NCBI RefSeq assembly: GCF_023715325.1
Contig: NZ_JAMBNX010000003.1
Span: 124,001-188,000, forward strand
Origin: Agromyces mediolanus
GTDB taxonomy: Bacteria; Actinomycetota; Actinomycetes; Actinomycetales; Microbacteriaceae
Direction: 5' to 3'
DNA length: 64,000 nt
Below the pieces are notes generated by a model that was not told the origin of the DNA, ran no database searches, and was given only the letters and a program-made list of their open reading frames with translations. The translations under genes and the position numbers were made by a program. Shown one piece after another: positions 41,001-51,299 of the stretch. Position 1 is the stretch's first letter, and every line of letters starts with the position of its first letter.

Positions 41001-42578
41001 CGTGACCTGCGCGAACTGCTGGGTGAAGTAGTCGAAGAGCAGGCGCGGGCGCTGCGCGAGCACCGCGATCGGGGTGTCGGACCCCATCGCCCCGAGCGGC
41101 TCCTGCCCGGTGCGCGCCATCGGCGCGAGCAGGATCTTCACCTCTTCCTCGGTGTAGCCGAAGGTGCGCTGGCGACGGTTCACCGAGGCCGGCGGGTGCA
41201 CGATGTGCTCGCGCTCGGGGAGCTCGGCGAGTCGGATGCGGCTCTCATCCAGCCATTCGCCCCAGGGCGAGGCCGCGGCCAGTTCGCGCTTGATCTCGTC
41301 GTCCTCGATCAGGCGGCCGGCCTCGGTGTCGACGAGGAACATGCGGCCCGGCTGCAGGCGGCCCTTGCGGACGATGCGCGAGGGCTCGATGTCGAGCACG
41401 CCGATCTCGCTCGCCAGTACGACGAGGCCGTCGTCGGTCACGAGGTACCGGCCGGGACGGAGTCCGTTGCGGTCGAGCGTCGCGCCGACCAGGGAGCCGT
41501 CGGTGAAGACGATCGCCGCGGGGCCGTCCCACGGCTCCATGAGCATCGAGTGGTACTCGTAGAACGCGCGGCGCTCGGCATCCATGCCGGTCTGGTTCTC
41601 CCAGGCCTCGGGCACCATCATCATCACCGCGTGCGGCAGGCTGCGCCCCGACAGGGTCAGCAGTTCGACGACCTCGTCGAACGAGGCGGAGTCGCTCGCT
41701 CCCGGCGTCACGATCGGCAGGATCGGGTCGAGCTCGCCGAGGAGCTCGGATTCGAGCTGCGACTGCCGCGCCCGCATCCAGTTGCGGTTGCCCTGGATCG
41801 TGTTGATCTCCCCGTTGTGCGCGATCATGCGGAACGGCTGCGCGAGCGGCCACGAGGGGAAGGTGTTCGTCGAGTACCGCGAGTGCACGAGGGCGAGCTT
41901 CGAGGCGAAGCGCTCGTCGGACAGGTCGGGATAGAACGGCTCGAGCTGCAGCGTCGTGACCATGCCCTTGTAGACCATGGTGCGCGAGGACAGCGAGGCG
42001 AAGTACAGCTCGAGCTCCCGCTCGGCGCGCTTGCGCAGCCGGAAGGTGAGCCGGTCGAGCGCGATGCCGGCCACCGGCGCCACGCCGTCGACCGAGCCGG
42101 CGCGCACGTAGAGCTGCTGGACGGCGGGCATCGCCTGCCGTGCGAGCGTGCCGAGCTGCTCGGGCCGGACCGGTACTTCGCGCCAGCCGAGCACCGTCAG
42201 CCCTTCCTCGGTCGCGAGGCGGGCGAGCGACTGCTTGACGCGGCTGCGGGTCGTCGGGTCGACCGGGAGGAAGGCGTTGCCGACCGCGTACTCCCCTGCC
42301 GGAGGCAGCGGGAACTCGGTCACCGCGCGCAGGAACTCGTCGGGGATCTGGGTGATGATGCCCGCGCCGTCGCCGGTGCCGGCGTCCGAACCGACGGCAC
42401 CGCGGTGCTCCAGGTGCCGCAGCGCGTCGAGCGCCGCGGTGATGATGTCGTGCCCGGCGGTGCCGCGCAGGGTCGCGACCATCGCGAGCCCGCAGGCGTC
42501 TTTCTCGGCGGCTGGGTCGTACAGGCCCTGTGCGGCCGGCACGGTGCCGAACCGCGAGAAGGGAGGGGTGAGCGACAC
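38004..42578 (-). CDS. gltB: Glutamate synthase (NADPH), large subunit
   Basis: GltB makes two glutamates from glutamine and 2-oxoglutarate, with GltD as electron donor. The 1524-residue protein has an N-terminal class II glutamine amidotransferase whose nucleophile should be Cys29 ([13 protein letters not shown]) after propeptide removal. The central FMN domain includes [19 protein letters not shown]; the 3Fe-4S cysteines lie in [17 protein letters not shown], and the C-terminal GXGXG beta-helix follows. GTG 42578 follows GAGAGGACGG and sits 109 bp after lgt. The open frame to 42644 has no family match. Confidence 0.97.
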   Translation of the reverse strand: MSLTPPFSRFGTVPAAQGLYDPAAEKDACGLAMVATLRGTAGHDIITAALDALRHLEHRGAVGSDAGTGDGAGIITQIPDEFLRAVTEFPLPPAGEYAVGNAFLPVDPTTRSRVKQSLARLATEEGLTVLGWREVPVRPEQLGTLARQAMPAVQQLYVRAGSVDGVAPVAGIALDRLTFRLRKRAERELELYFASLSSRTMVYKGMVTTLQLEPFYPDLSDERFASKLALVHSRYSTNTFPSWPLAQPFRMIAHNGEINTIQGNRNWMRARQSQLESELLGELDPILPIVTPGASDSASFDEVVELLTLSGRSLPHAVMMMVPEAWENQTGMDAERRAFYEYHSMLMEPWDGPAAIVFTDGSLVGATLDRNGLRPGRYLVTDDGLVVLASEIGVLDIEPSRIVRKGRLQPGRMFLVDTEAGRLIEDDEIKRELAAASPWGEWLDESRIRLAELPEREHIVHPPASVNRRQRTFGYTEEEVKILLAPMARTGQEPLGAMGSDTPIAVLAQRPRLLFDYFTQQFAQVTNPPLDSIREAVVTSLGTGLGPERNLLTAGPEHARQVSLDFPVIDNDELAKIVHIDPAPGSRTTVTIRGTYRFDEGPDAMRDRLAAICREVDEAIVEGASFIVLSDRDSNKDLAPIPSLLMLSTVHHHLIRAETRMRVGLIVEAGDVREVHHVALLIGYGASAVNPYLAMETCEDLVRSGVIAGVSPEDAVHNVIKALGKGVLKIMSKMGISTIASYAGAQAFEAIGLSQEFIDEYFTGTTSKLGGIGIDVIAAENLTRHTEAYPEDVAVRAHERLATGGEYQWRRDGSPHLFNPETVFRLQHSTRNRRYDVFREYTDLVDSQAEELMTLRGLFALRSGVRPPVPLDEVEPVSSIVKRFSTGAMSYGSISKEAHETLAIAMNRLGAKSNTGEGGEDLDRLLDPERRSAIKQVASGRFGVTSMYLTHAEDIQIKLAQGAKPGEGGQLPPTKVYPWVARTRHATAGVGLISPPPHHDIYSIEDLKQLIFDLKRANPKARVHVKLVSQSGIGAVAAGTAKALADVILVSGHDGGTGASPLNSLKHAGTPWELGLAETQQTLMLNGMRDRVVVQVDGQLKTGRDVVIGALLGAEEFGFATAPLVVEGCIMMRVCHLDTCPVGVATQNPELRKRFTGKPEFVVNFFEFIAEEVREHLAALGFRSIDEIIGRRELLDVDRAVSHWKASGLDLTPVLIGPDFADAEPRKHGRAQDHELDEHFDNELIARARHVLEQGGHVEIELPIKNTERAVGTMLGHEVTSRHGANGLPEGAIEVTLAGSAGQSLGAFLPAGITLRLEGDSNDYVGKGLSGGRIVVRPAPTATFDAERNVIAGNVIGYGATQGSMFIRGIVGERFLVRNSGATAVVEGVGDHALEYMTGGLALILGETGRNLGAGMSGGTAYVLGLDEARVNRESLASGELELLELGSADREIVRDLLEQHLAETGSAVAASLLEQGEAAFDRFTKVLPRDYAAVLQTRQSAVDEGLDPDGDVVWSRILEVTGG

Positions 42579-42687
42579 GGGAACCGTCCTCTCAGCAAGC
42601 GGAAAAGGAGGGGACGCCGTCGGCCCTTCGCAAGGGATCTGCACGGCACGAGGTGCGGCGCCGCTGCGGGAGAACGGGGACTGACTC

Positions 42688-43674
42688 CTAGACGGAGGAC
42701 GAGCGGCCTGGGCTTGTGGCGGCCGACTCAGGGGCGTTCTCAGACTCGACGCCGTCGTCGAGCGAGTCCGATTCGGACTCGATTTCGTCAGAGTCTACAA
42801 CAGCATCGGGCCGCTGCCATTCACGGCCGGGCGAGTAGACGCTCGGCTCCAGTCCCGTGTGCCGGCGCGACTGCACGATGATCAGGATGACGCCGATGAT
42901 GACGGCCGCGAACGAGGCCCACACGTTCGAACGGATCCCGAGGAACATCTCGCTCGGGTCGACACGGATCGACTCGAGGAAGGAGCGACCGAGCCCGTAC
43001 CAGATGAGGTACACGCCGAAGGCCTTGCCCCAGCGGAGGCCGCCCTTGCGCTCGAGGAGCAGAATGACCGCGACCCCGGCGAGGTTCCAGATGATCTCGT
43101 AGAGGAAGGTGGGGTGGAACAGCGTGCCTTCCGGGAGGCCCTGCGGCCACGCCGGGTTCGAGTACTCGATCTCGAGCCCCCAGGGCAGATCGGTCGGCGC
43201 GCCGAAGAGCTCGTGGTTGAACCAGTTGCCGAGGCGGCCGACGGCCTGCGCGACGAGCAGACCGGGTGCGAGGGCGTCGGCGAAGGAGAGGAAGCGCAGG
43301 CCCGTGATGCGGCAGGCGATCAGCACGCCGACGGCGCCGCCGATGAGGGCGCCGTAGATGGCGTTGCCGCCCTCCCAGATCGCGAAGATCTTCCACCATT
43401 CCTGGCCGGCGAAGTAGTCGTTCGGGTGCGTGAAGACGTGGTAGAACCGTGCACCGATGATGCCGAGCGGCACCGCCCAGAGGGCGACGTCGAGCACGAT
43501 GCCGGGTTCGGCACCGCGCTTCGTGAGCCGGCGCGAGGTGATGATGACCGCGAGGATGATGCCGAGCAGGATCCACAGGGCGTACGTGCGGATGTCGAGC
43601 TGCCACCCGAAGAGATTGAGCTCGAGGACCTGCCACGAGTAGTCCGGGCTCGGGATGCTGAACGGTGCGATCAC
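42688..43674 (-). CDS. lgt: Prolipoprotein diacylglyceryl transferase
   Basis: Lgt moves diacylglycerol from phosphatidylglycerol to the lipobox Cys of prolipoproteins, in the cytoplasmic membrane. The 328-residue protein has about seven membrane helices and the signature [14 protein letters not shown]. The catalytic-region His and Arg occur in [12 protein letters not shown]. After the last helix (about residue 265) comes an acidic, Ser-rich tail of about 50 residues ([15 protein letters not shown]) not needed in the basic family. It lies 59 bp after trpA, a place often seen in actinobacteria. Confidence 0.96.
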   Translation of the reverse strand: MIAPFSIPSPDYSWQVLELNLFGWQLDIRTYALWILLGIILAVIITSRRLTKRGAEPGIVLDVALWAVPLGIIGARFYHVFTHPNDYFAGQEWWKIFAIWEGGNAIYGALIGGAVGVLIACRITGLRFLSFADALAPGLLVAQAVGRLGNWFNHELFGAPTDLPWGLEIEYSNPAWPQGLPEGTLFHPTFLYEIIWNLAGVAVILLLERKGGLRWGKAFGVYLIWYGLGRSFLESIRVDPSEMFLGIRSNVWASFAAVIIGVILIIVQSRRHTGLEPSVYSPGREWQRPDAVVDSDEIESESDSLDDGVESENAPESAATSPGRSSSV

Positions 43675-43733
43675 GCCGTCGACTGCCTTTCGTCAGGTGG
43701 TGCGGCCGCCACGACGGCCCACACGAGCGTACT

Positions 43734-44522
43734 TCACTCCGGGCGCGTGCCGCGCGCGAGCTCGGCCGCGAGGCGGCCCGCCGCCGCCGCACCGCCGTCC
43801 GCGACCGCCGCGACCAGCGCCGATCCGACGATGGCGCCTTCGGCGTACTCGAGTACTTCGGCGACCTGGGCCGCGGTCGAGATGCCGACGCCGACGCAGG
43901 CCGCCTCGGCGCCCGCGTCGTGCAGGCGTCCGACCAGCCCACGCGCCGCACGATCGACGTCGGCGCGTGCGCCGGTGATGCCCATCGTCGACACGGCGTA
44001 GACGAAGCCGCGGCTCGCCGCGACGGTCTTCGCGAGGCGGGCGTCGGTGGACGTCGGCGCGGCGAGGAACACCCGGTCGAGCCCGGTGCGCTCGGTCGCG
44101 GCCAGCCAGTCCGCCCCCTCGTCGGGGATCAGGTCGGGCGTGATGAGCCCGGCACCCCCGGCGGCCGCGAGCTCGTCCGCGAAGCGGTCGACGCCGTACT
44201 GCACGACGGGGTTCCAGTACGTCATGATCAGCACCGGAGCATCCGTGCGCTCCGTGATGCGGCGCACCGCCTCGAACCCGTCGGCGATGCGGAAGCCGTT
44301 CTGCAGCGCCTGCTGCGTCGCCGCCTGGATGACCGGGCCGTCCATGACCGGGTCGGAGTACGGCAGGCCGAGCTCGAGCACGTCGACGCCGTTCTCGACG
44401 AGGGCGACGGCCGCCTCGACGCTCTCGTCGAACGTCGGGAAGCCGACCGGCAGATATCCGATGAGCGCGCCGCGCGCCTCGCGATTGCGCCGCGCGATGA
44501 CCTCGCCGACCGTCCGCATCAC
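43734..44522 (-). CDS. trpA: Tryptophan synthase alpha chain
   Basis: It cleaves indole-3-glycerol phosphate and passes indole to TrpB. The 262-residue TIM barrel shows [15 protein letters not shown], the catalytic stretch [17 protein letters not shown] with Asp, and [14 protein letters not shown] for phosphate binding. The GTG at 44522 overlaps the trpB stop by four bases. An ATG one codon later overlaps it by one base (TGATG) and is equally plausible. Confidence 0.96.
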   Translation of the reverse strand: MMRTVGEVIARRNREARGALIGYLPVGFPTFDESVEAAVALVENGVDVLELGLPYSDPVMDGPVIQAATQQALQNGFRIADGFEAVRRITERTDAPVLIMTYWNPVVQYGVDRFADELAAAGGAGLITPDLIPDEGADWLAATERTGLDRVFLAAPTSTDARLAKTVAASRGFVYAVSTMGITGARADVDRAARGLVGRLHDAGAEAACVGVGISTAAQVAEVLEYAEGAIVGSALVAAVADGGAAAAGRLAAELARGTRPE

Positions 44523-45724
44523 GCCTGCTCTCCGTCGTAGAGGCCGAAGTACTCCGCGGCCGTGTCCATGTCCTTATCGCCGCGGCCGGAGAGGTTCACC
44601 AGGATGACGGCCTCCGGGCCGAGCTCGCGACCGAGCTCGAGCGCGCCCGCGAGCGCGTGCGCCGACTCGATCGCCGGGATGATGCCCTCCGTGCGCGTCA
44701 GCAGTCGGAGCGCCTCCATGGCCGCCGCATCGGTCACCGGACGGTACTCGGCACGGCCGAGCGCTGCGAGCCAGGAGTGCTCCGGGCCGACGCCCGGGTA
44801 GTCGAGGCCGGCGGAGATCGAGTGCGACTCGATCGTCTGACCGTCTTCGTCCTGCAGGAGGTAGCTCCGCGCGCCGTGCAGCACGCCGGGGCGTCCCTTC
44901 GTGATGGTCGCCGCGTGCCGCGGGGTCTCGGCCCCCTCGCCGCCGGCCTCGAAGCCGACGAGCCGCACGTCGGTGTCGTCGAGGAACGCGTGGAAGATGC
45001 CGATCGCGTTCGAGCCGCCGCCAACGCAGGCCGCCACCGCGGTCGGAAGGGCGCCGGTCAGCTCGAGGACCTGCGCCCGCGCCTCCTCGCCGATGATCTT
45101 CTGGAAGTCGCGCACCATCTCGGGGAACGGGTGCGGGCCGGCGACCGTGCCGAAGACGTAGTTCGTCGTCTCGACGTTCGTCACCCAGTCGCGCATCGCG
45201 TCGTTGATCGCGTCCTTCAGCGTGCGCGAACCGGTCTTCACGGCCACGACCTCGGCGCCGAGCAGCCGCATCCGCGCGACGTTCAGCGCCTGACGTTCGG
45301 TGTCGACCTCGCCCATGTAGATCGTGCACTCGAGACCGAACAGTGCGGCCGCGGTCGCGGTCGCGACGCCGTGCTGGCCCGCCCCGGTCTCGGCGATGAC
45401 GCGCTGCTTGCCGATGCGCTTCGTGAGCAGCGCCTGTCCGAGGACGTTGTTGATCTTGTGCGAACCCGTGTGGTTCAGGTCCTCGCGCTTCAAGATGACG
45501 CGCGCGCCGCCGGCATGCTTCGCGAACCGGGGAGCCTCGGTGATGATCGACGGCCGGCCGGTGTAGCTCCGGCCGAGCTCGGCGAGCTCCTCGTCGAAGG
45601 CCGGGTCGAGCTTCGCGAGCTCGTAGGCCTCCGACAACTCGTCGAGGGCGGCGACGAGGGACTCGGGCACGAAACGCCCGCCGAAGTCGCCGAAGTACGG
45701 ACCGTGGGCGTCTCGAAGCGCCAT
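44519..45724 (-). CDS. trpB: Tryptophan synthase beta chain
   Basis: This PLP enzyme joins indole and serine. The 401-residue protein has the Schiff-base lysine in [17 protein letters not shown], the phosphate-binding [11 protein letters not shown], and [16 protein letters not shown] near the N-terminus. The ATG lies one base after the trpC stop, and the stop overlaps trpA, so trpCBA are translationally coupled. Confidence 0.97.
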   Translation of the reverse strand: MALRDAHGPYFGDFGGRFVPESLVAALDELSEAYELAKLDPAFDEELAELGRSYTGRPSIITEAPRFAKHAGGARVILKREDLNHTGSHKINNVLGQALLTKRIGKQRVIAETGAGQHGVATATAAALFGLECTIYMGEVDTERQALNVARMRLLGAEVVAVKTGSRTLKDAINDAMRDWVTNVETTNYVFGTVAGPHPFPEMVRDFQKIIGEEARAQVLELTGALPTAVAACVGGGSNAIGIFHAFLDDTDVRLVGFEAGGEGAETPRHAATITKGRPGVLHGARSYLLQDEDGQTIESHSISAGLDYPGVGPEHSWLAALGRAEYRPVTDAAAMEALRLLTRTEGIIPAIESAHALAGALELGRELGPEAVILVNLSGRGDKDMDTAAEYFGLYDGEQA

Positions 45725-45725
45725 G

Positions 45726-46496
45726 TCACACCGCCAGGAATGCAGAGAGGGTGGCCACCGGGTCGCTCGTGACGAGCGCCTCGCCCACGAGCACGGCGTC
45801 TGCGCCGGCCCGGCGGTAGTGCGCCACGTCGTCGGGCGAGAGCACCGCGGACTCCGCGACGCGGATCGCGCCGTCGGGGAAGCGGTCGACGAGCCGGCCG
45901 AACAGGTCGCGGTCGAGCTCGAAGGTGTTGAGGTCGCGCGCGTTCACCCCGATGAGCCCCGCACCGAGCGCGGCGGCCCGGTCGAGCTCTTCGGCCGAGT
46001 GCGCCTCGACGAGGGCCGTCATGCCGAGCTCGGTGATGAGCGCGTACAGCTCGGCCAGGGTCGCGTCGTCGAGCGCGGCGACGATCAGCAGCGCGAGGTC
46101 GGCGCCGGCCGCACGCGCCTCGAACACCTGGTACGGCGTCGAGAGGAAGTCCTTGCGCAGCACCGGCAGCGCGACCGCGTCGCGCACGGCCTCGAGGTCG
46201 TCGAGGGAACCGCCGAATCGACGCCCCTCAGTGAGCACGCTGATCGCGCTCGCGCCGCCGAGCTCGTAGTCGCGCGCGAGCGCGGCCGGGTCGGCGATCG
46301 AGGCGAGCGCGCCCCTCGACGGGCTCGATCGCTTGATCTCCGCGATCACCTTCACCCGATCGGCAGGCCGCAGCGCCTCGAGCGCGTCGATCGCGGCCGG
46401 GCGTGCCAGCGCCGCGCGCTCGACCTCGGCGAGCGGGCGGGTCTGCCGGCGCGCCTCGGCGTCGGCGAAGGCGTTCGCCGTCAGCTCGGCGAGCAC
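45726..46496 (-). CDS. trpC: Indole-3-glycerol phosphate synthase
   Basis: It closes the indole ring in tryptophan synthesis. The 256-residue monofunctional enzyme (no TrpF domain) starts [17 protein letters not shown], with [35 protein letters not shown] and [16 protein letters not shown] 46496 lies two bases after the stop of the HGxxPAAW gene. Phosphoribosylanthranilate isomerase is not encoded here; in actinobacteria the bifunctional HisA-type PriA usually supplies it. Confidence 0.95.
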   Translation of the reverse strand: MLAELTANAFADAEARRQTRPLAEVERAALARPAAIDALEALRPADRVKVIAEIKRSSPSRGALASIADPAALARDYELGGASAISVLTEGRRFGGSLDDLEAVRDAVALPVLRKDFLSTPYQVFEARAAGADLALLIVAALDDATLAELYALITELGMTALVEAHSAEELDRAAALGAGLIGVNARDLNTFELDRDLFGRLVDRFPDGAIRVAESAVLSPDDVAHYRRAGADAVLVGEALVTSDPVATLSAFLAV

Positions 46497-46498
46497 GG

Positions 46499-46729
46499 TC
46501 AGTGCGAGCTGACGGAGCTCTTGGCCCCGCCGACGCCGTAGCCGGCCTTGGCCAGCGCCCAGCCGACCAGGACGCCGGCGACGAGCAGGCCCGCGGAGGC
46601 CCAGACGAGCCACTCCACTTCGAAGAAGAACGCGACCGTACCGATCGTGAACGCGACGAGCATGATCACGACGGCCGTCCACGCCGCGGGCGAGTGTCCG
46701 TGGCCGGGGTCTGCGTGCTCAGTGGTCAT
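46499..46729 (-). CDS. HGxxPAAW family membrane protein
   Basis: A 76-residue protein with the name-giving motif HGHSPAAW at residues 10-17 and two hydrophobic helices (about 18-36 and 41-62), ending in a Gly/Ser tail. Family members sit in the trp operons of actinobacteria, but their function is unknown. The ATG has an excellent GAAGGAG site. A TAGACT box just upstream may be an internal promoter for trpCBA. Confidence 0.85.
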   Translation of the reverse strand: MTTEHADPGHGHSPAAWTAVVIMLVAFTIGTVAFFFEVEWLVWASAGLLVAGVLVGWALAKAGYGVGGAKSSVSSH

Positions 46730-46757
46730 GGTGCTCCTTCGTTGCGGGGTCTTGACA

Positions 46758-46763
46758 AGTCTA
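46758..46763 (-). promoter_or_regulatory. Putative -10 box before the HGxxPAAW gene, containing a stop codon
   Basis: TAGACT on the minus strand begins with the TAG stop of the Trp-associated membrane protein gene (46763-46761). It would give a leader of about 20 nt with GAAGGAG, as an internal start for the HGxxPAAW-trpCBA part. Confidence 0.45.
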
Positions 46764-47468
46764 CCGGTCGGACGCGCCGGGCTCGTCGCCCCGCACGCCC
46801 GGTCGACCGGTCGGGTCGGTCGGGTCGTCAGCCAGCTCGGGTCCGTCGCCGGACGCGTCGTCCTCGTCGGTCGGGTCGTCGCCGCGGCTCAGATCGTCCC
46901 ATTCCTCGACGGCACGGTCGCGGCTCGACAGCTCGGCGCGCCCGTCCTGGCGGAGCTTCGTGCTCCCGTAGCGGCTCGACGAGGACGGCCACGTCGATCC
47001 CGTCAGGAACACGAGCAGTGCCGAGAGCAGGAGCAGGGCCCCGCCGACGAACGCAGCGACCGGCCAGAGGCTCGCGTCAACGCCCGCCACGAGGGCGGCG
47101 GTCGGCTCGGCGCCCGTCACCCCGGTCGCCTCCGTCACGGCGGGCGCCACGGCGGCCACCGGATCGGCGAGGGTCAGCGAGGCGGCGAGCACGACGCAAC
47201 CGCCGAGCAGGAACTCGAGCACGCCGAGGACGATGCGCAGCCCCGGACCGGCGAGGGCGAGCGCCGCGGCCAGCGCGAGCGCCGCGAGGCCGAGCGCCGC
47301 GAGGGCCGGGGAGGCGAGCTGGCCGCTGACGGCGATGGCCGTGCCGTCGCCGCCCGCTCCGGGGACGAGGAGCAGCTCGAACCACGTCTGGCTCCAGCTG
47401 AGCATCGCGAGCCCGCCGCCGCCGATCGCGCCGAGGAGGGCGGTGAGCTTCCTGCGCCCCGGGGTCAT
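46761..47468 (-). CDS. Trp biosynthesis-associated membrane protein
   Basis: This 235-residue protein belongs to the TIGR02234 family, found in trp operons of actinobacteria, function unknown. Four hydrophobic helices lie at about residues 8-28, 50-70, 76-98 and 128-150, followed by a hydrophilic C-terminus rich in Asp, Glu and Pro. SQTWFELLLVPG near residue 25 resembles the family's conserved W region. The ATG overlaps the trpE stop (ATGA). Confidence 0.85.
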   Translation of the reverse strand: MTPGRRKLTALLGAIGGGGLAMLSWSQTWFELLLVPGAGGDGTAIAVSGQLASPALAALGLAALALAAALALAGPGLRIVLGVLEFLLGGCVVLAASLTLADPVAAVAPAVTEATGVTGAEPTAALVAGVDASLWPVAAFVGGALLLLSALLVFLTGSTWPSSSSRYGSTKLRQDGRAELSSRDRAVEEWDDLSRGDDPTDEDDASGDGPELADDPTDPTGRPGVRGDEPGASDR

Positions 47469-48994
47469 GCGCCGACCCGCTGCATGGCGTTCGCGACCGC
47501 GACCGCCTTGAGCGGTGCGGCGGCCTTGTTCACCGATTCCTGGAATTCGGCCTCGGGCACCGAGTCGGCGACGAGTCCGCCGCCGGCCTGCACGCGGGCG
47601 ACGCCGCCCTGGATGAGCGCGGTACGGATGGCGATCGCGAGATCGGCGTCGCCGCCGAAGCCGAAGTAGCCGACCACGCCGCCGTACACGCCCCGCTGCG
47701 CGGGCTCGAGCTCGTCGATGATCTCGAGTGCCCGCGGTTTCGGGGCTCCGGACAGGGTGCCCGCGGGGAACGTGGCGCGGAACACGTCGACCGCGTTCCG
47801 CCCGGCCGCGAGGTCGCCCTCGACGGAGGACACGATGTGCATGATGTGACTGAACCTCTCGATTCGCATGAACTCCGTCACCTCGACCGAACCTGCCACG
47901 CACACCTTCGCGAGATCGTTGCGCGCCAGGTCGACGAGCATGAGGTGCTCGGCTCGCTCTTTCGGATCGGCCCCGAGCTCCGCCTCGAACGTGGCGTCCT
48001 CCTCGGGGGTCGCCCCTCGGGGGCGGGACCCGGCGATCGGGTGCGTGTAGACCCGGCCGTCCTCGACCTTCACCAGCGCCTCCGGCGAGGAGCCGACGAT
48101 CCAGTAGGGCTCCCCCGACGGGTCTTCCAGGTGGAGCAGGTACATGTACGGACTCGGGTTGAGACTCCGGAGCACGCGGTACACGTCGACCGGGTCCGCC
48201 GTCACCTCCTGCTCGAAACGCTGCGAGATGACGACCTGGAACACGTCGCCGTCGCGGATGTACTCCTTCGAGCGCTCCACGGCGGCGAGGAAGTCGGACC
48301 GTTCGGTGCGGTGGCGGGGCGCCGCGGTCAGCTCGAGGTCGACCCGCGCCAGCCTCGCCTCGGCCGGCCGGGCGAGTTCCGTCTGCATCCGGTCGAGTCG
48401 CGCCTGCGCGTCCGCCCAGAGCGCCTCGGCGTCGTCGACGCCGTCGTTCAGCGCCGAGGCCACGAGCTGCACCGTGCCGGTGCGGTGATCGATGACCACG
48501 AGCTCGGAGACGAAGGCGAACGCCTGGGAGGGCACCTGGAAGTCGGCCGCCGGCTGGTTCGGCAGCCGCTCGATCTGGCGGATGGCCTCCCAGCCGATGA
48601 AGCCGACGAGTCCGCCGGTGAGCGGCGGCGCGCCCGGCACGTCGTCAGTGGCCCACCGCTCGTACAGCGCCTCGAGCGCGGCGAGCGGTGCGAGGTCCGT
48701 CGCGTCGCCGAGGGCGCGCTCACGGGGCAAGCCGTGGTCGAGCCACTCGACGTGCCCGTCGCGCTCGGTCAGCACGCCGTGCGAGGCCACACCGACGAAG
48801 GAGTAGCGCGACCAGATGCCGCCCTGCTCGGCGGACTCGAGCAGGAAACTGCCCGGCCGGCCCTCCGCGAGCTTCCGGTAGATGCCGACCGGCGTCTCGC
48901 CGTCGGCGAAGAGCTCGCGCACGACCGGCACGACTCGGCGTCCGTCGAGCATGCCCCGGAAGCCCTCGAACGTGGTCGTCGCCGTGCTGGTCAT
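47465..48994 (-). CDS. trpE: Anthranilate synthase component I
   Basis: It makes anthranilate from chorismate with ammonia from a TrpG subunit. The 509-residue protein has the tryptophan feedback site LLES at residues 51-54, [36 protein letters not shown], and [17 protein letters not shown]. TrpG and TrpD are not in the window. ATG 48994 overlaps the hisI stop, so tryptophan synthesis is joined directly to histidine synthesis. No leader peptide or attenuator precedes it. Confidence 0.97.
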   Translation of the reverse strand: MTSTATTTFEGFRGMLDGRRVVPVVRELFADGETPVGIYRKLAEGRPGSFLLESAEQGGIWSRYSFVGVASHGVLTERDGHVEWLDHGLPRERALGDATDLAPLAALEALYERWATDDVPGAPPLTGGLVGFIGWEAIRQIERLPNQPAADFQVPSQAFAFVSELVVIDHRTGTVQLVASALNDGVDDAEALWADAQARLDRMQTELARPAEARLARVDLELTAAPRHRTERSDFLAAVERSKEYIRDGDVFQVVISQRFEQEVTADPVDVYRVLRSLNPSPYMYLLHLEDPSGEPYWIVGSSPEALVKVEDGRVYTHPIAGSRPRGATPEEDATFEAELGADPKERAEHLMLVDLARNDLAKVCVAGSVEVTEFMRIERFSHIMHIVSSVEGDLAAGRNAVDVFRATFPAGTLSGAPKPRALEIIDELEPAQRGVYGGVVGYFGFGGDADLAIAIRTALIQGGVARVQAGGGLVADSVPEAEFQESVNKAAAPLKAVAVANAMQRVGA

Positions 48995-49371
48995 GCGTCG
49001 CCTCCCGAGGCATCCGGCGCGTCGCCCACGGTCACCGGCACGGGGTAGCCGTCGAAGCAGGTCCTGGTGCCCGTGTGGCACGCGACGCCGATCTGGTCGA
49101 CGCGCACGAGCAGGGTGTCCGCGTCGCAGTCGAGCGCGGCGCTCTTCACGTACTGCGCGTGGCCGGAGGTGTCGCCCTTGCGCCAGTACTCCTGACGGGA
49201 GCGGGACCAGAAGGTCACCCGGCCCTCGCTGAGCGTGCGACGGAGCGCTTCCCGGTCCATCCAGCCGAGCATGAGCACCTCGCCGGTGTCCCACTGCTGG
49301 ATGATCGCGGGCAGCAGCCCGTCGGCGTTGAAGGCGGCCCGCTCGATCGCGGCGTCCGTCGTGCTCGTCAT
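48991..49371 (-). CDS. hisI: Phosphoribosyl-AMP cyclohydrolase
   Basis: This zinc enzyme catalyses the third step of histidine synthesis. The 126-residue stand-alone HisI domain (HisE is separate) has [20 protein letters not shown] and zinc ligands in [12 protein letters not shown] and [15 protein letters not shown] 49371 overlaps the hisF stop by four bases, and its stop overlaps trpE. Confidence 0.96.
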   Translation of the reverse strand: MTSTTDAAIERAAFNADGLLPAIIQQWDTGEVLMLGWMDREALRRTLSEGRVTFWSRSRQEYWRKGDTSGHAQYVKSAALDCDADTLLVRVDQIGVACHTGTRTCFDGYPVPVTVGDAPDASGGDA

Positions 49372-50129
49372 CGCACGGTCCTCCCGTCTGCGGCCAGCGC
49401 CGCCTTCACCTCGCCGATGGTGACCTCGCCGTTGTGGAACACCGAGGCGGCGAGCACCGCATCGGCGCCGGCGGCGATGGCCGGCGCGAAGTCGGACACC
49501 CGGCCGGCCCCACCCGAGGCGATCACCGGCACGCTCGACAGCTCGTGCATGAGCGCCGTCAGCTCGAGGTCGAAGCCGGCCTTGGTGCCGTCGGCGTCGA
49601 TCGAGTTCACGAGCAGTTCCCCCGCACCGAGCTCGATCGCCCGACGGGCCCAGTCGAGGGCGTCGAGCTCGGTCTCGGTGCGACCGCCGTGCGTGGTGAC
49701 GACGAAGCCGGAGGGGGTGCCCTCCGAGCGCTTCACGTCGAGCGAGAGCACCACGACCTGCGCGCCGAAGCGATCGGCGATCTCGGCGACGAGCTCGGGG
49801 CGCGCGATCGCCGCGCTGTTCACGCCGATCTTGTCGGCGCCGTGGCCCAGGAGGCGCGCCACATCCTCGGCCGAGCGGACGCCGCCGCCGACCGTGAGCG
49901 GGATGAAGACCTGTTCGGCGACCTGCTGCACCATGTCGTACGTCGTCGAGCGGTCGTCGACCGTCGCGGTCACGTCGAGGAAGGTGAGCTCGTCGGCACC
50001 CTGCTCCGCGTAGCGGGCGGCGAGCTCGACGGGGTCGCCCGCGTCGCGGAGGTTCTGGAAGTTCACGCCCTTGACGACGCGGCCGGCGGCCACGTCGAGG
50101 CACGGGATCACCCGGACGGCGAGGCTCAT
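49368..50129 (-). CDS. hisF: Imidazole glycerol phosphate synthase subunit HisF
   Basis: The cyclase subunit makes imidazole glycerol phosphate and AICAR, using ammonia from HisH. The 253-residue barrel has catalytic Asp in [18 protein letters not shown] and [16 protein letters not shown], and phosphate sites [11 protein letters not shown] and [11 protein letters not shown]. HisH and HisA are not nearby. It lies 10 bp after hisG and overlaps hisI. Confidence 0.97.
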   Translation of the reverse strand: MSLAVRVIPCLDVAAGRVVKGVNFQNLRDAGDPVELAARYAEQGADELTFLDVTATVDDRSTTYDMVQQVAEQVFIPLTVGGGVRSAEDVARLLGHGADKIGVNSAAIARPELVAEIADRFGAQVVVLSLDVKRSEGTPSGFVVTTHGGRTETELDALDWARRAIELGAGELLVNSIDADGTKAGFDLELTALMHELSSVPVIASGGAGRVSDFAPAIAAGADAVLAASVFHNGEVTIGEVKAALAADGRTVR

Positions 50130-50139
50130 CGTGCCACCG

Positions 50140-50979
50140 TCACAACCGGGCCGCGTGGATCGCGGAGACCAGGATGGCGCGGGCGCCGATCTCGTACAGC
50201 GCGTCCATGACGTGGTTCATGTCGGTGCGCGGGATCATCACTCGCACCGCGACCCAGTCCGGGTCGTGCAGCGGCGAGACCGTGGGCGACTCGAAGCCGG
50301 GAGCCGCGGCGGTGGCCTGCTCGAGGTGCGCGACGGGCACGTCGTAGTCGAGCAGCACGTACTGACGCGCGACGAGCACGCCCTGCAGACGGCGCACGAG
50401 CGTGCCGGTGCCGGGCTTGTCGATGCCGGAGCCGATCAGCACGGCCTCCGACTGCAGGATCACCGGTCCGAAGATCTCGAGCCCCGCCTTGCGGAGCGTG
50501 GAGCCGGTCGAGACGACATCCGCGACCGCGTCGGCGACGCCGAGGCGCACCGCCGACTCGACGGCGCCGTCGAGCTTCACGAGCTTCGCGGTCACGCCGT
50601 GGCGGGCGAGGAAGTCACCCACGAGGCCCGGGTAGCTCGTGGCGACGCGAACGCCCTCGAGGTCTTCGAGCGTCGCGAAGCCGCCCGCAGGCGCCGCGAA
50701 GCGGAACGTGGAGTCGCCGAAGCCGAGCGAGGCGATCTCGGTGGCGTCGGAGCCGGAGTCGAGCAGCAGGTCGCGGCCCGTGATGCCGACGTCGAGCGCG
50801 CCCGAGCCGACGTACGTCGCGATGTCGCGCGGGCGGAGGTAGAAGAACTCGACCCCGTTGCGCGGGTCGGCGGTGTGCAGGTCGCGCGGGTCGCGACGGC
50901 CGGTGTAGCCCGCCTCCCAGAGCATCTGGGCGGCGGTGTCGGAGAGCGAGCCCTTGTTGGGCACGGCGATGCGGAGCAT
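50140..50979 (-). CDS. hisG: ATP phosphoribosyltransferase, long form
   Basis: It starts histidine synthesis by joining ATP and PRPP. From ATG 50979 the protein has 279 residues, beginning [20 protein letters not shown]. It has [14 protein letters not shown], the PRPP-binding [16 protein letters not shown], and a C-terminal ACT-like domain ([20 protein letters not shown]) for histidine feedback, so no HisZ is needed. It lies 44 bp after hisE. Confidence 0.96.
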   Translation of the reverse strand: MLRIAVPNKGSLSDTAAQMLWEAGYTGRRDPRDLHTADPRNGVEFFYLRPRDIATYVGSGALDVGITGRDLLLDSGSDATEIASLGFGDSTFRFAAPAGGFATLEDLEGVRVATSYPGLVGDFLARHGVTAKLVKLDGAVESAVRLGVADAVADVVSTGSTLRKAGLEIFGPVILQSEAVLIGSGIDKPGTGTLVRRLQGVLVARQYVLLDYDVPVAHLEQATAAAPGFESPTVSPLHDPDWVAVRVMIPRTDMNHVMDALYEIGARAILVSAIHAARL

Positions 50980-51023
50980 GTGCTGGCTTTCGTGTCGACG
51001 GTTCGGATCGGGCATGGGCGCGA

Positions 51024-51287
51024 TCACAGATGTCGGTACACGTCGGCCGGCGCGAGGCCCTTGGCCAGCATGAGCACCTGGAGGTGGTAGAGCAGCTGCG
51101 AGATCTCCTCGGCCGTCTGCTCGTCGCTCTGGTACTCGGCAGCCATCCAGACCTCGGCCGCCTCCTCAACGATCTTCTTGCCGATGGCGTGCACGCCGGC
51201 GTCGAGCTCGCGCACCGTGCCGGAACCCGCCGGGCGGGTCCTGGCCTTCTCGCTGAGCTCGACGAAGAGGTCGTCGAAGGTCTTCAC
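51024..51287 (-). CDS. hisE: Phosphoribosyl-ATP pyrophosphatase
   Basis: It removes pyrophosphate from phosphoribosyl-ATP, the second histidine step. The 87-residue protein has [16 protein letters not shown] with the metal-binding acidic residues, and [20 protein letters not shown] 51287 is preceded by TAGCCT after 6 bases. The AGAAGG between them is too close to the GTG for a usual ribosome binding site, so a leaderless start is likely. It heads the his-trp-glt array. Confidence 0.95.
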   Translation of the reverse strand: MKTFDDLFVELSEKARTRPAGSGTVRELDAGVHAIGKKIVEEAAEVWMAAEYQSDEQTAEEISQLLYHLQVLMLAKGLAPADVYRHL

Positions 51288-51293
51288 CCTTCT

Positions 51294-51299
51294 AGGCTA
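51294..51299 (-). promoter_or_regulatory. Putative leaderless -10 box of hisE, containing the rpe stop codon
   Basis: TAGCCT, the 6-nt spacer AGAAGG, then GTG. The first three bases are the TAG stop of rpe (51299-51297). Confidence 0.5.

Noticed and set aside
37971-42881. Open frame of 1636 codons on the plus strand opposite gltB
   Set aside because: It is a shadow of gltB in GC-rich DNA. It is rich in Arg, Gly, Val and Asp with no family motif, while the minus strand gives a complete glutamate synthase.
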